From Epiperipatus broadwayi (lineage: Eukaryota; Onychophora; Udeonychophora; Euonychophora; Peripatidae), in the NCBI GenBank assembly GCA_028023455.1, contig JAQFVV010006197.1, forward strand, positions 20,955,254 through 21,019,253: DNA of 64,000 nucleotides, read 5' to 3'. Position 1 is the first letter of the stretch; each line of letters starts with the position of its first letter. This document shows positions 11,776 to 24,935 of the stretch, one piece after another. The notes under the pieces are model-generated. The model did no database searches, had not been told where the DNA came from, and saw only the letters and a list, made by a program, of their open reading frames with translations. Position numbers and translations under genes: made by a program.

Positions 11776-12605
11776 CTTCTTTTGGCATGAGAGTTGGTAT
11801 TAGTCACCCTACGGCATATTTCCTCTAGCAAGATCACATTGTAATATCTTTCTAATAAATATAATTATTTATACAATTGATTTCTATGCATAGGGAATAG
11901 CGTAAGAAAATAGAGAAATTATTTATAAGACTTTGAGTTATTGTCCTTTCTTATCTTAATATTGTCTTTCACTTAATGTTTTTTTTTTATCAGCTTAAAC
12001 CGTTCGGTTGATTTTCATCACTTAAAGGATACAAGATTTCTATTTGTTTCAAGTAGATTAAATCAATTATTTTCTAGCTTAATGAAAATTTTGTTCCAAT
12101 ATTGAATGTAAGTCTCTATTTTTCTTTTTACAAATTATAACTGTTGGAATGTGCATATTTTTAAACGATCTCTTCAGTTGTTATTAACCAAGTGTTAGCA
12201 TCGCATGATGGCTTTTTTTTTTTTTTTAAGCTTGCTATTTATATTATCATTATTAAGATAAATCTTTATAGAATCACCTCTTCATTTTCAAGTCTGGTCA
12301 CATGGCAACAAGCTTGGTATTTAGGTCTGTATCTTTTTAATTTTATTTTTGTTTAAGTCAATATGGGCTAGTTATAAACATTTGCGGTTAATTGTATTAA
12401 ATATACATATATGTGTGTATTTATTTTTAATGTTGCAAGTTCTAAAAAAAGGAAAAAATCATCTTTTTTAAAAAATTTGTAATAGTTTGTTTAATGCGAT
12501 ATTTGTGCGTATATATGTGTTTAATAATGAGTAGGTTATTTGTTAAAGAGACGGTTTGGTTGGAGATGGTGCAAATGAATGTAAAGGTGGTTTGTTAGTT
12601 TAAAT

Positions 12606-13449
12606 TACTAAACTTTTATTTCACACTGCTTCACTTTAGGAAAGAAAGTTCAGTAAGTAAGTAAGTAATTAAGTAGTGACGCTGGTATGTTTTTTTCCTT
12701 TTATAGTCCCTCCCTCTTTTTTTAGTCTACAATATTTGAAATAATTTAATATATCAATCACACAGTTTGCAAAATAGTTCATAAATATCCAATATAAAAA
12801 TAAAACAAACAAACTCCTTTTTAAAACTTGCTTTTTATATGATTATAATGATGATAAAGAAATCCAACATTTCAATTATTTCATATAGTCTTTTTCAAGG
12901 CATACACTAAAATAAAAAATATATAATAAATATCACATATTCCAAAAAATATATATATAAATTAAAAATTGCAAAATATATTCATAACCAATACCCTGAA
13001 AAAGACTATATGAAATAGTTGAAACATTGGATTTCTTTATCATCATTATAGTCATATAAAAAGCAAGTTTTAAAAAGGAGTTTATTTTATTTCTATATTG
13101 AATATTTGAAATAATTTTGTCTTCAAAATCACATTTTCCCTTCCCCTTTCTTTGGGTAGCCATCTTTAATCATTGACGGAATGCTGTTGCATGTCTTTTC
13201 TCTTTTGTTAGGTACCACTAATTGCTTAGTAATAAGAATTTGTTTTCTTATCTTAACCAAAATAGTTTTACATTCTCTCTCTCTCTTTTTTTTGATTCTC
13301 TTTTTTAAAAAAAAAAAAAAGTATACAACAGACATTATCTAAAATAATCAATTAGATATTTTGAAGACAAATTTCTACTCGAGAATTTAATAGTTTAATT
13401 TATAAATTGCCAATGCGCGTTGTACTAACTCTAATATAGATAGTACAAT
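12606..13449. repeat. Dispersed repeat family A, copy III, split by a foldback insertion
   Basis: 12606-12746 and 13101-13449 match the right third of copy I once the insertion 12747-13100 is removed. It ends in an AT dinucleotide-rich run (13449-13503). Confidence 0.75.
12747..13100. mobile_element. Foldback insert, 354 bp, with 16-bp target duplication
   Basis: Flanked by AATATTTGAAATAATT at 12731-12746 and 13101-13116; repeat copy I has it once (5462-5477). After a lead of about 40 bases the rest is an inverted repeat with arms at about 12789-12910 and 12995-13100. Each arm contains, in opposite orientation, CTGAAAAAGACTAT...GTTGAAAC-like sequence, which resembles a decayed hammerhead core with a 6-bp stem II. 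Confidence 0.8.
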
Positions 13450-13849
13450 ATATATATATACACAGATATATACAGGATGCAATATATATACTGTATATAT
13501 ATAGGTAAAAGCAGTTTTATCGAAAAATAGAAGGAAAATACCAGAATACTTAAATACTATGATGTGAGGATTTAGATATTTTTTTCTCTTTTATCCCTTA
13601 GCTATAAAGAAATACAGATTTACTAACCAATAATTAGATGATTAGCTAGATTGACTTTGTGCCTTAACTTAAAATTTGAAGTTCCTTCTGGTTCAAATTT
13701 AAAAAAGCAGAAGAATCTAATAACACTATGTCATGAGGTCATTCCATTACACATATACAAACTTATTCATAGAGCAACTAAGTAAATATTTGAGAACCAG
13801 ACACTCTTCACAAACTTGGATCTTAATTGTAAATATGTGTATCAGTTGT

Positions 13850-13905
13850 ATAAGATAGTGTGGATAGTTGGTGGAACTTGAAAGTCTGAGTTCAAATCCC
13901 CTATA
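13850..13905 (+). repeat. tRNA-like (SINE head) fragment
   Basis: Contains AGTTCAAATCCCC, a good match to an internal RNA polymerase III B box, preceded by a stretch shaped like D and anticodon arms. It does not fold as a complete tRNA gene. Confidence 0.3.
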
Positions 13906-13909
13906 TATA

Positions 13910-16900
13910 GAGCAACTAAGTGCAAATAGATTACTACAATTATTCACAAGACAGGTTCCTAAAGAATCATTTCTTAAAAAACTTGCAAACAATGCCATTT
14001 TTACTTGTTAGACAAAACAATGCTACTTTTAAATGACTCCATGAAGTTATAATAGCAAATGTATTAAATATTAATACTCAAAAGGGTGAATTTTTATACT
14101 AGTGATATTTTTTGTAATTATTAATCAAGCCAACTTATAGTTTCAAATAACAATCAAGATGAAAATTCTAATAATTTTAATAAGCTTTTAAATAAACGAT
14201 GACTATTCTGAGAGTATAAACTTACTTATTCATGGAATAACATATCCAGACTTAATTGCTCAGCATTATATATTTAAAAGTTAGAATTTATTTAAAAATT
14301 TATTAAAATTATTATAGTATGTATATATGAAAATATCTGTGACTAAGTATTAGTCCACAATCCTACAATTATTATCTAAAGATCATTTCATTCTCATAAA
14401 ACAATATTAGGATATTTGTTAAAATTTGTTAGTACTTTACAATTTATTTTATTAATAATGATGATGATAAACTATATTCTTGTGTATAAAAATAAGTTTA
14501 AAACTTTTGTTATGTAATAGAGAAATAATCTTTAGGTATATTATCTATCAGATAAAATACTGAAGACATCAAGAAAAAATAAAATTAATGCATTTAGGAT
14601 TATTTAATCATTATAATGATAAAAGTTTATTAAATATTAAATTTAATACTGTGCAACTTAATAAAAAAATTTTTAATGTTATGAAGTTTTTAAATGCTTA
14701 TTATATATTAGACTAATACATTTATGTTAAAAATATACATTAGCATTTGACAGAAAATAATTACAAAATGACAACTGGGTGTTTTACATTTAATCATAAT
14801 TTTTCTTAAATTTATTCACAAATGATAAAATACAAATTTTTCTACTGGTCAACTAAAATCCTGTCTGTGAATTGGAGAATCAACATTTCTTGTAAATTTT
14901 TTACAAAGAAATGGATGGTGCCAGAAAATGTCTTCCAAATTACTTAATAATGAAGATTGTATGGGCATTTTAAAATAATTTAGAAGAATGAAATTTTTTC
15001 TACAAATGCCAAAATGCATAAAATTTATTAAAAAAAATCTCTCATATAACAGTAAAAATGAAAATTGTATGATTATAGAAAAAGAAATATATTTTGCAAA
15101 ATTTAAACGAATCACACACCACACAAAAAAAAATCATTACAAATCTTATGAAATGTATAATGAAAACATTCATATTTAATAATGTTCATTATGAAATGCA
15201 GTCTTGTCTGTTTGGTACAGTGATAGCGAACTAAGGATTCCAAGATTGATTCTCCAGTGACTATCATAAAAAATATAAAAACTTGACTTAGATTAACTGG
15301 ATAGAATTATTAAATGCCCAAAACTTCCCTATGATTGTTAAACTTCACATGACTACCAAAGTAATTAATCTTATGATTATTATTTTGAAATATTAACCTG
15401 ATTTAAATACAAGATAACTATGAAAAATAATTTCATAAGATGAAAAAAAAAATCAGTGGAAAAAACTGAAACTAAATGATCCAAAAAAATTATAAAACTG
15501 TTTAAAATGTGCAAGTAACATCTTGGCATTTAATTATTAATTGTGTGATAATTGAGAATTTCATTTTATTTAAAATATTATGTTTATATTAAATTTACAA
15601 CAGCCTAATCTTTCATTGTAAGTTTCTTTCAAACATCAAATTATTTCTTAATTCTAAACTAAGTCCAGAGAAACACAAAAATTTGTTTAAGTACACATTC
15701 ATTTTGTTGATTTTAGTGAATGCACCAGAAATAAGTAGCTATTTCAACATTTAAACAATCAAATTGAATATACTTTATTATCTTACATAACACTTAATCC
15801 TCAAATTCCATTTATTATGAAATCTGATAATTGTCATTAAAACTTATTGTTATCCATATAGAACAAATGGATTCAACCACATATGCAGGCCAAAATCATG
15901 TGATATTGTTGTTGCTATTCTGCTAACTAAATTATACAAATACACTTTCTTGTTATATATATCAATGCAAAATCCTCAAAAGGAGTAAATTAATATTGAT
16001 TTGTTACAAAATACAGGAACAGCAATAGTGTAATAGAACACATTTTGGGGAGCAGATCTACTAATCTGAATAAGTGATAATCAAAGAATAACAGCATAAA
16101 AGCCAGCCATAGTATTTCATAATTGAGCATTCAAATGCAAAATAATGACATCAACAATAGTGGAGATAATATTAAATCGAAAAACTTCTACTATTACTAT
16201 TAAAAAAACTATGGGAATAAAAATTGATTTTAAGCATAAGATCCTGTAGCTATTATTATTTTCAATAGAAAGACTTGGAAAATAACTGAACAAGAAACTG
16301 GGAAGAAAAAAAATTGAATTAAATATCAAGTTCATTAGAGAAAATAAAATAAAATAATTAAATTGTCATACATTAGCTACATATAATATGAAAACGATTA
16401 AATAATCATTACTCATAAAAAAATGCTAAATATTCAGGTAATACATGAACTGGAAACTTCTTGATAGAACAGACTGACTGAAAAATACTTGGAAAAGAAA
16501 GGAGATAAAGATTTTCAAATATACATAAAAATAAGTCATTTCTATTATGAAACTGTTAAGAGCAAAAGAAAAAATAACAGAAACAAAGCATAAATAGTTA
16601 TATAAATATATAAAACAAATCAATAATTTTACTGTGTTAACCTTTTTTTTTATAATTTGTTAGATATATATTAATTTTCTCTCCTTAAAAGAGATGCATC
16701 AAAAAAATATCATTTAATTTTTTTCAAGAAATAATTTTCAAAAATCACCATTTGAAAGGTATTTTTCAATTAAACTAATTTTTTTAGTCAGAAAACAAAT
16801 AAACTTATTTAATTTCTGCCAAATGTCAAATAATTTCTCACAGCAATAATGAATTTAAACAAAAATCTTGGAATAGGAATGAAAATAAATTTAAATTGTT

Positions 16901-18780
16901 AGTATAAAAGAAAATCAGTTTTTATATTTTGATTTATTTATATATACATAATACCCGATTAATCTGAAAGTTTGTGATGAATGGCATTTTGTTTGTAATT
17001 ATATATTAACATATGTAGTATTGAATGCTTTTACAAAAATTCAAACTTTATTTATACTTTTCCAAATATATTAAACTTTTAGTAGTATTACACAGATTGA
17101 TATAGAACCCAATGTTTTGATGGTGTTTTTCTTCACTTTCCTTTAGGAATTGTTGGGTTAGCCAGTAACTGAACAAGTGTGGAAATTGAATCAATTATCT
17201 TTATATTTGAGAATGCTGAATTTATGATGATACTCTAACCAATTAGGCTATCCTGACAACTTTTTAAAATCTTAAAGCAAATAAATTCATTTGATGTCTG
17301 ATAATTTCAAATAATTTAATTAATAATACTAAAAACTAAAGGTCATTTCTCACAATATCAATAAATTTTAACAAAAAATCTTGAAACTGGATGAATATTT
17401 AACAAAAGAACTAGATGATCAAAGCATAATATTAAATTTAGTATTCATACATCCAAAGTTATCAGTTTAATTCCTATGCTAATACTGACTTGGTCAGGTC
17501 AGCACAACCTGAAGAGGAGAGGAAAAATAATATTACTTCAAAATCTTGCATTCTAAATTGGCTTGTAGTGTTATTATTAGAAGTTAAATATTTTTGGAAA
17601 AGTATAATTAAAGTTTGAATTTCTTTAAAAATCTTAACAATTAAACTATAAAATGGAAATAGTCCAATATACAACTACAGTTATTTTAAATTTTAGTCAA
17701 TTTGTCTATTTTAAATATTTTTATTATACAAAAAAAAAAATTTTTTTTTTTAGAACAACCCTTATCACATGCTGAATTCAGTTCCAGTTGGCTGATAATG
17801 GAATAGCTGTTAAATAAAGTTAACTGTGAATAATAAAATTTTAACTTTAAATCACATTCTAATTCAGTAAACTTGGAATATCAGAATTTATGGACACTCC
17901 ATAAATTAGAGTTACTCTGAAAATGAAATATAAAAATACAATGTGACATTCTTGGATTAGTTGAAGTATACTTGATTAACTTTGGAGTTAAATTGTTGAG
18001 AGATCATCTGGTATCAAGCAAGTAATTCACTGAAATAATATACATGCATTGGTGCAAGAATTCTAGCAGACAGATACAAACAAGGTCTTTTAATAATTCT
18101 TGATGAAGTATCTCATAAAGACATTATTATTATTGAAGGAGATAGTCTTGGGGAAAAAATAAAAACTTTTAGAAAGAATTTTCTTTAGAATATAGGACAA
18201 TTTGAAATTCAGCAGACAATAGACATGGAGATCAAATTATGAAAAGTCAAATAAAAATGATAAATTTGTTATTAATAAATAAAAGATAATGAACATCAAT
18301 ACAGCAATACCACACATTTCAATAGGAAGATGTAGATTTGTGTCATAGTTGAATAATTATGGATAGCATGCCCAAAGTTTAAAAAGTTAAATAATATTCC
18401 TTTTCAGATATGAAGAAATCCAATCAAGGTAACAGAACTAAAAATAATAGAGTGATATTTTAAAAAAAAAAAATAAAAAATATGGACAAAGAACAAGTGA
18501 ATTTAAAAAATGAAAACTTCATTAAGGGTTTGAAAAAGCTATTATATATAAAAATTATACCAGAGGAGAAAAAAAAAAGACTCGAAACGATTGAATCACA
18601 CAAGAAGCATTGATAATGGTCCAGAAAAATTGAATCCTGAAAGCTAAAGAACACTTCAAAATTTACAGAGTAGCAAGATGAAACAGGCAAAAGAAAAAAA
18701 AAGTCAAAAAATAGTTACAAATATAAAACATGTAAAATGAAAAAAAAATTTAACAGAAAATGACAGTCAAAATAATAAAA
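13910..18780. other. AT-rich stretch, no gene recognised apart from a SINE-like fragment
   Basis: No supported coding region. Open frames here are short and of low-complexity composition. Confidence 0.5.
15206..15262 (+). repeat. tRNA-like (SINE head) fragment
   Basis: TGATAGCGAAC resembles an A box and AGATTGATTCTCC a B box at near-tRNA spacing. Probably a decayed tRNA-derived SINE. Confidence 0.3.
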
Positions 18781-19960
18781 GATAAATGAGTAAATACTCA
18801 TTACAGAAAATGAACTTTTAAAGTAATGGTCAGAATGCTGCTCTGAATTAAATAAAATAAACTTTGATGAAAATTAATAAAAGATCTTAGTGAAATTGTA
18901 TTACTATCTTATAATAGTGATAATTTTATTAGAAGTTAAAAAAGAAGTGAATAATTTGAATAGTAGCTCTACAAATAAATGAATAGCGGGGGAAATGATA
19001 AAATAATCAAATTTGGTAGATAATTTACTTCAAGAAATTTTACAGATTGTGTAATATTCCAAGAAGCTTCTAAAGCAAGGATAAATCATCGTAAGTGTAA
19101 TTTCCAAAAAAAAAAGGAAACAAGAGATGTAAAAATTACAGAATTAATATTTTAGAAGAATCTTAATGAACATCTTAAATGAAAGAATAAAAGCCCAAAT
19201 AAAAAAAATGCAAGCTGGATTTAAAAAAATAAAAGCATCATATAACAGATATTATCACTCTGCACTTTTCAGAAAAAAACAAAAGAAGGCCTTTGATAGC
19301 ATTAAAAAAAAGATGACTAAGTCAGTATTTCAATCATACAGAGATTATAAACCAATTAACCATCTAAAGAAAATCTATGATAAGAATATGTGAAGAAATT
19401 GGAAGCTTGCTTAAAATTGGAAAAGGCACAAGACAAGGAGATCCACTTTTGGCAGCCATATTCATCATATTTGAAAAGATTAATAGATAAGACTAAAGAA
19501 AGTATAAAAGTATATTATTGTTATGGAATCACAAAAAATAATCTAAAATGTGAAGATAATAGAGAAATCACAGAGATACAAGAAAAGAATATTCACACCA
19601 ATATTCACGACATTTGAAAAGGGTAATAGATAAGATCAAAATAATCTAAGATATGAAGATGATAAAGAAATCCTGAAGAGATGAAGAATCACTGAATTCC
19701 ACATTAGAAATGTTAAATGAGAAAGCAAACAGATATATGTTTTATATAAGCATGGTCCAAACAAAGATAATAGTGCTTGGAAAAGAGAATTCTAATTTTA
19801 AAAAAAGATTAAATTTATTAGACAACATACAAATTTAAAAATTATCAAAGGAAGTAAAATTAAAAATGACCATAGCAAGAATAAGTCTATAATCCATGAG
19901 CAGAATCTGAGAAACAAAAATATCATGTTGCAAATCAAATTAGATGCATTTAACATATAT
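18780..19960 (+). pseudogene. Decayed LINE reverse transcriptase relic
   Basis: Broken frames keep landmarks of a non-LTR retrotransposon reverse transcriptase in the right order: a QAGFKK fragment (for QAGFR-GRS) near 19210, KKAFDSI (for DFKKAFD) near 19290, HLKKIYDKN near 19370 and, in a shifted frame, GTRQGDPLLAAIFI near 19425-19470, equal to the RQGD-LSP-LF motif. Many stops and frameshifts; the polymerase YADD box is not recognisable. It is an RTE-like or related LINE, old and non-functional, unrelated in detail to the 38-kb copy and on the opposite strand to EXOG. Confidence 0.65.
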
Positions 19961-22900
19961 ATATTTACTAATGTTTTATATATTTGTGAAATATGTTATG
20001 ATAATGCAAAAAAGTTTCCAATGAAGATTCGCATAAAAAAAAAAATGAATCAGAGAAAAATTTTGTTGAAAAAATTTATAAAAAGGAAATTACAATTAAT
20101 ATATTGAATGAAAGATATCCGAAAATAAAAAACCTCATTTTTTGGCATTATACACAGCAACACCCATAGAATATGAATAAATAAAATTAAAATATAATGT
20201 GCAGCTAAGCTGCATTTGATTAGTTTTATTGCATGAAAGAGATAATATTAAAGAAAGTTGGATAGAAAATATATCATAAACACATGGATGCCAAGCCCAT
20301 GTTTTCTGATGATGACAAATAATATCCATATTTTTCTGATCAAGAGCTTTTCAATAGTGCCTTGTAGATTTAGCACAATAGTAGAGCAATGAAGTTGACA
20401 AATAAATTTTGATTTAAAGTTCAAGGTATCATTTTAGAGATCAAATGTTACAAGATATTCTGAGAATTAACTTTTCAAATGTTTTTTAATAGCTATACCA
20501 TTTTTATTTATTTCTTCAGATCATCCAGCATAAAAAGTTATAAAAAAAATGTGACATTTTTAAGATAATCTCTCAACACTATTTATTAGATATCAAACTT
20601 GGTAAAAGAATTTCATATAAAACACATGGATATGTGATTCTTATAACTTATTCAATGTAAAAAACAAGTCATCAAGAAATTGCAGGTATAATTTTATGAG
20701 AAGAAATTCATCTTAAAAGACTTCTATCAGTAATGTGAAACCAGGTCATGAAAAATATTATAATTTTTGAGTATGTATCTTCACTTTGATGTTTTACCAT
20801 GATAAAATAAAAAAGAGTAAGGCAATAAGACCATATCAATCTCATAACACAACAGAAAATCCAACAAAATTGTCTTATTCGTGATCAATGATTACTTACA
20901 ATGTTATTTTCTGACAATAGTAATCCAATAATTGTATTATTTCTGACCAGCATTATACTTTTTTAAAAATATTATTGTTCTGAGACTGGTCTAACTGGAA
21001 GTTTCTATTGTATCCAGATTACTGTTATTAAGATATAGAAATTCCATATATTCCTTTTCCCTCTTCCAAAAACCAATTCAAGAATTTTTACTCACCAGCT
21101 AGACGCTTTATCCACCAAGTCATCTGCCCATTTGGAAATACTTTTATATCTTCTATAAATTTTTAAATTAATATTAATTGATGTTTGATAATGCTATGTC
21201 TAGCTAATCTAAGAGTGCACTTCCCATGAGTACAAATCACTGCTAAACAATTAATATTTAGATAATTTAATGAAGATCCTTAATAGCATTTTAACTATTT
21301 ACCTACATACAATAATTTAACATAATAAGGCTTCCTAGCTGACTGTTCATACGTTCGAAGGCCTGCTCTCCACACTTGACATCACTGCTCTATGGGAGAG
21401 ACGATCTACTCCAATATATATATCTGTGTGCACAGGTGAAGCTCTAAGAATGAAGTGTCGACTTCCTCAAATTCGTAGAGGCCTTCATTGTTTTAATCCT
21501 TGAAGTTGATTGGCTTGTACTCCCATCCATCTACTCAAGTGATTCTTCATTTTAATCTCCATACAAGAATTACATTGTTATCTTTCTGACTTTAATTAAT
21601 GAACATATTTTTATAATTTGTCTTTTATCTTATAAAGGAAATTTAACTCTAATTCCTTTAATTGTTTTATTTCACTAAGACATATTCTACGCTCATTAAT
21701 TAGACTGCTATTCATTTTAAAAAATAATATTTTTCTAATCTTAAAGTTATAAATCTTTTACTTACTATTTTAAAAGAATCAGTCTTTTCAAATTCATTAA
21801 TTTATTAAACTTATTAGATTTTTTCATTGAATTTATACCTATATATGTATGTGCATTTAAGCATACACATACATATCAGATAATGTTATATGTAAACAAA
21901 TATTAAAACAATCTTTGCATTTATAATCTGTACCCATTATTGGCTCTCAGTTGAAATTATTCTACAGCTTCTTGCAAAATATTAGTATAACAAAAATGAA
22001 ATTATAAACTTACACACAATCTAAATGTTACTATCTAACAATAAGTCTTTTAAACAAGCAAATTATTAAAAAAGGTTTAAATACGGTCTTATTTTAATGC
22101 ATTTATGTTAAGTGATTGCCAAAAAATATAGTGAATAACTAAATGATAACACTTGACTTCCTGAGTAGTTTGTCCTATAATGAGATTGGAAGATTTAAGA
22201 ACTAATGGTTCCTACACTAATTAAGATATGTAACTTAGTTTAAATCCTAAAATGAATCCAATTGTGAAATTGACTTCATTGACAATATGATATATAGTTA
22301 CAAGCCACAAATCACAAGTAAATTTGTGTAAAGAACAAAAAACGAAATATCCCTGTAATTTTTATTAAATAAATAATTAAAAACTAATACTTTACTTTTC
22401 ATAGTCTTCAATCAAGGTACTATATTGATTTAGATTTCATGATAAGGTCCTTCCATTGTTATGTAATTTTTGCTGGTGACACACATACACACACAAATCT
22501 TGAAAGTTATTCATCTTGATTAAACAATTTTTTTATGTCATATTCTACTACTACGAATTATTCAATCATGTTTTATAAATCTTCTAATAAGCATCATGTC
22601 TCCTACTAAAATGATGTTTTTTTGTCTAAAATTTCAAACTTCTTACACGAATCTCAAAAAAAATAGCTTTGTTTACATTTTCATTAACTGTTTTCTACAC
22701 ATTGTCTTCAATATAATTTATAGTGTTAAATAAAAACTTTCAGCAAAAAAATCAATATTTAACTACTTGAAAATTTTTTATTCATTTTTTAATTACAATA
22801 TTATACAAGATAATTTAATATAAGTTAATTAGAAACCTAAAATTTACTACTATAAAGTCTGCAAATATAGGGGTAAATATTCAAGTGCTAAGACATAAAA

Positions 22901-22966
22901 ATTTATATACTTCATTTTTTTTCTGTGCATCTATATATTTTTCATGCTGTTAAAATATTTATTGGT
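19961..22966. other. AT-rich stretch, intron 4 of EXOG if exon 5 is correct
   Basis: No supported exon. A tRNA-like SINE fragment lies at 21075-21135 on the minus strand. The CA-rich run at 22480-22497 is a microsatellite. Confidence 0.5.
21075..21135 (-). repeat. tRNA-like (SINE head) fragment
   Basis: The minus strand reads ACTTGGTGGATAAAGCGTC then TAGCTGGTGAG, resembling the A-box to anticodon part of a tRNA-derived SINE. Confidence 0.3.
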
Positions 22967-23101
22967 TCAAAAACTGAAGCATATACACTTGCATAAATTA
23001 GATAAAAAGATTATAATTACTTTGCATGATTTCCTATTTAAATATAATTGTAGTGATTTTTGAAAAAAAAAAAAAATTATTTTAATTAAACAAGAGCTTA
23101 C

Positions 23102-23293
23102 TTCATATTTTATAATTTTTTTACCATTATCATCAATTTCTGGGATCCAAAGTGGCCCACTAATAACTCTAACATGTTTAAAAGTTTTGGCAAGGTCACG
23201 GCAATAAATTTCAACACGATTCCAAAATCCAGCATTGTTATCTCCATTTTGGGGCAGAATATTTGAAAGATAAAAAGTTTCTTGCATAGCTTT
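23102..23293 (-). CDS. EXOG: EXOG exon 4: metal-binding Asn/Glu and core of the nuclease domain
   Basis: 192 bases, phase 0 at both ends, with a TTTATCTACAG acceptor and a GTAAGC donor; residues 131-194. It begins KAMQETFYLSNILPQ and continues through DNNAGFWNRVEIYCRDL to VRVISGPLWIPE. The Asn of the second NN (about residue 150) and the Glu of RVE (about 158) match the metal-site Asn and nearby Glu of EXOG. The His-to-Asn distance of 31 residues equals that of human EXOG as I recall it. The exon is separated from exon 3 by a 12.6-kb intron filled with transposon relics. The reading frame runs on to 22967, but the residues after KYE are Phe-rich intronic translation and should be dropped. Confidence 0.94.
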
Positions 23294-23442
23294 CTGTAGA
23301 TAAACAAAAAAAATTAGAATATCTTATTATTTATATGTAATACATTAAGCAAAAATGGTAAAACTTAAAAACAACAACACAGTAGTAATTAAAAACAAAA
23401 AAAGATTTCTTATAATGATTGAAAAAATAATATTTATATATA

Positions 23443-23638
23443 TAGATAAAATATTATTTTTTGGCCTAAACCGTGTATTATTTTCCATTACATGCCGATA
23501 TTTCAACGGACTAGCATCCACCATTATCAAAGTTAACTTTTGAAAGAACCTTGATAATGGTGTATATTAGTCCATCAAAATATCGGCATGTAATGGAAAA
23601 TAATACATGGTTTAGCCCAAAAAGTAATATTTTATCTA
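23443..23638. repeat. Foldback (hairpin) element, about 196 bp
   Basis: Arms of about 90 bp, roughly 88% complementary by eye, separated by a short loop around 23533-23545. The inner arm contains GATAATGG...AGTCC...TTGAAATATC, similar in layout to the hammerhead-like cores of the other foldbacks. Target duplications were not identified. Confidence 0.7.
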
Positions 23639-23976
23639 CATCATATAACTGTGAAAACATTAAATATAATATATATTATATCAAAAATGAAATACTGTCC
23701 AATGCTTAAATAAATCATATTTTGGATACTTAAGGACTCATTAAAATTGATGGTACAGATATAAAATTGAGGTGATAGAATGAAAATCAATGTAATCACT
23801 TGGATCATATTATTATATCACTTATTTATTCTCTCTTCCACTGAGGAAAAAACTTAACATAAATATATATTCATAAAAAGACAATTTTAAATAATAGGAT
23901 GAATATATATATATATATAATAATTAATAAAACAAGACACAAATTGTGTAACTTGCTTTTAAGCTTGTATTAAAAT

Positions 23977-24216
23977 GTTCACTAAAGGGAGCTTACCAAT
24001 TGCTCCAATCAAGCTTTAATTTATAAGTGCCGAAAGAGAAAGAATTCAAAATCTCTATCAGAATGTCTTCGTCCTCAGTAAGCTAGGTGAGCCATAAGCT
24101 CGAAACCAATTGGTCTGGGAATGAGGACATTCTGATAGAGATTTTGAATTCTTTCTCTTTCGGCACTTATAAATTAAAGCTTGATTGGAGTTATTGGTAA
24201 TCTCCCTCTAGTGAAC
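23977..24216. repeat. Foldback element, 240 bp, with hammerhead-like loop
   Basis: Arms of about 95 bp at over 90% complementarity (GTTCACTA...AGTGAAC ends). The loop on the plus strand has GAGC/GCTC forming a stem, then GAAACC AATT GGTC, which could be stem III and a GUC cleavage site; the CUGAUGA box is not clear. The flanks are TA repeats, so a target duplication cannot be judged. Confidence 0.7.
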
Positions 24217-24666
24217 CTATATATATATAATTCTTCTGAAGCCAGGCAAGATAATTAGATAATAAATATTAGAATTCTGAATTCAAAGCCAAAGATTCTC
24301 GATCAAATGTAAATTAAAATAAAAAAATTGAAAGGAATTGTTAAATGTACTACTAGTGTCTAAACACTGCATGATCTTCAGAATAATTAGCCGCATAGTT
24401 ATTTTTATTAGTTACTAAGACTAATTGATAGTCAGTTATTATCAATGGTATTTGCCACTATGTGCCTCTTCTCTCACCGTAACACAATTTATATTAACTT
24501 CTCACTATTTAAAACATTACAAACTTTAATAACAAATATACCAAAAATACTCAATTGCAATAATTTCAATAAACTAATATTAGATGTTTAATTTCAGAAT
24601 AAAATATGCAAATCTATTGAAAAGTTTTTCCAATTGATTCCAAACATTAATTTGGGAAAAAAATAT

Positions 24667-24935
24667 GTCATCATCATCATCAACCATTATCAATCCACTG
24701 CAGGATGAAGGTCTCTCCAAGTTTAATCCATCTGCTTCTCTTTCTCCACAACACCCCTGCACATTTTCTTATTTCATCCATCCATCTCACATATGGTCTC
24801 TTTCTGGGTCTTTTACAATCTCTTGGAATCCAGTTTAAAATTTCAATTGTCCATCTATTATCATCTCTTCTAGCAATATGTCCAGCCCAACTCCATTTCA
24901 ATCTTTTAATTTTTTCAATAAGGTCAGTAATGTAA
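24667..24935 (-). mobile_element. RTE LINE 3' fragment
   Basis: The minus strand encodes MKWSWAGHIARRDDNRWTIE and then ILNWIPRDCKRPRKRPYVRW, the classic C-terminal GHIARR...KR-RGRP--RW-DEI motif of RTE-type LINEs. It ends in a TGATGATGATGA run at 24667, the usual RTE tail. A 5'-truncated copy of the family at 38239-41340; one frameshift follows the motif. Confidence 0.85.

Noticed and set aside
13850-13905. Functional tRNA gene
   Set aside because: A B box is present, but the acceptor stem and other arms do not pair.
14849-15124. Minus-strand ORF of 91 codons with some resemblance to the EXOG C-terminus
   Set aside because: It lies between exons 4 and 5, so the order would be wrong. The alignment needs several gaps, and no splice sites fit.
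22967-23101. C-terminal extension of EXOG exon 4 in the open frame
   Set aside because: It follows a good GTAAGC donor and encodes Phe/Lys-rich low-complexity residues unlike the family.
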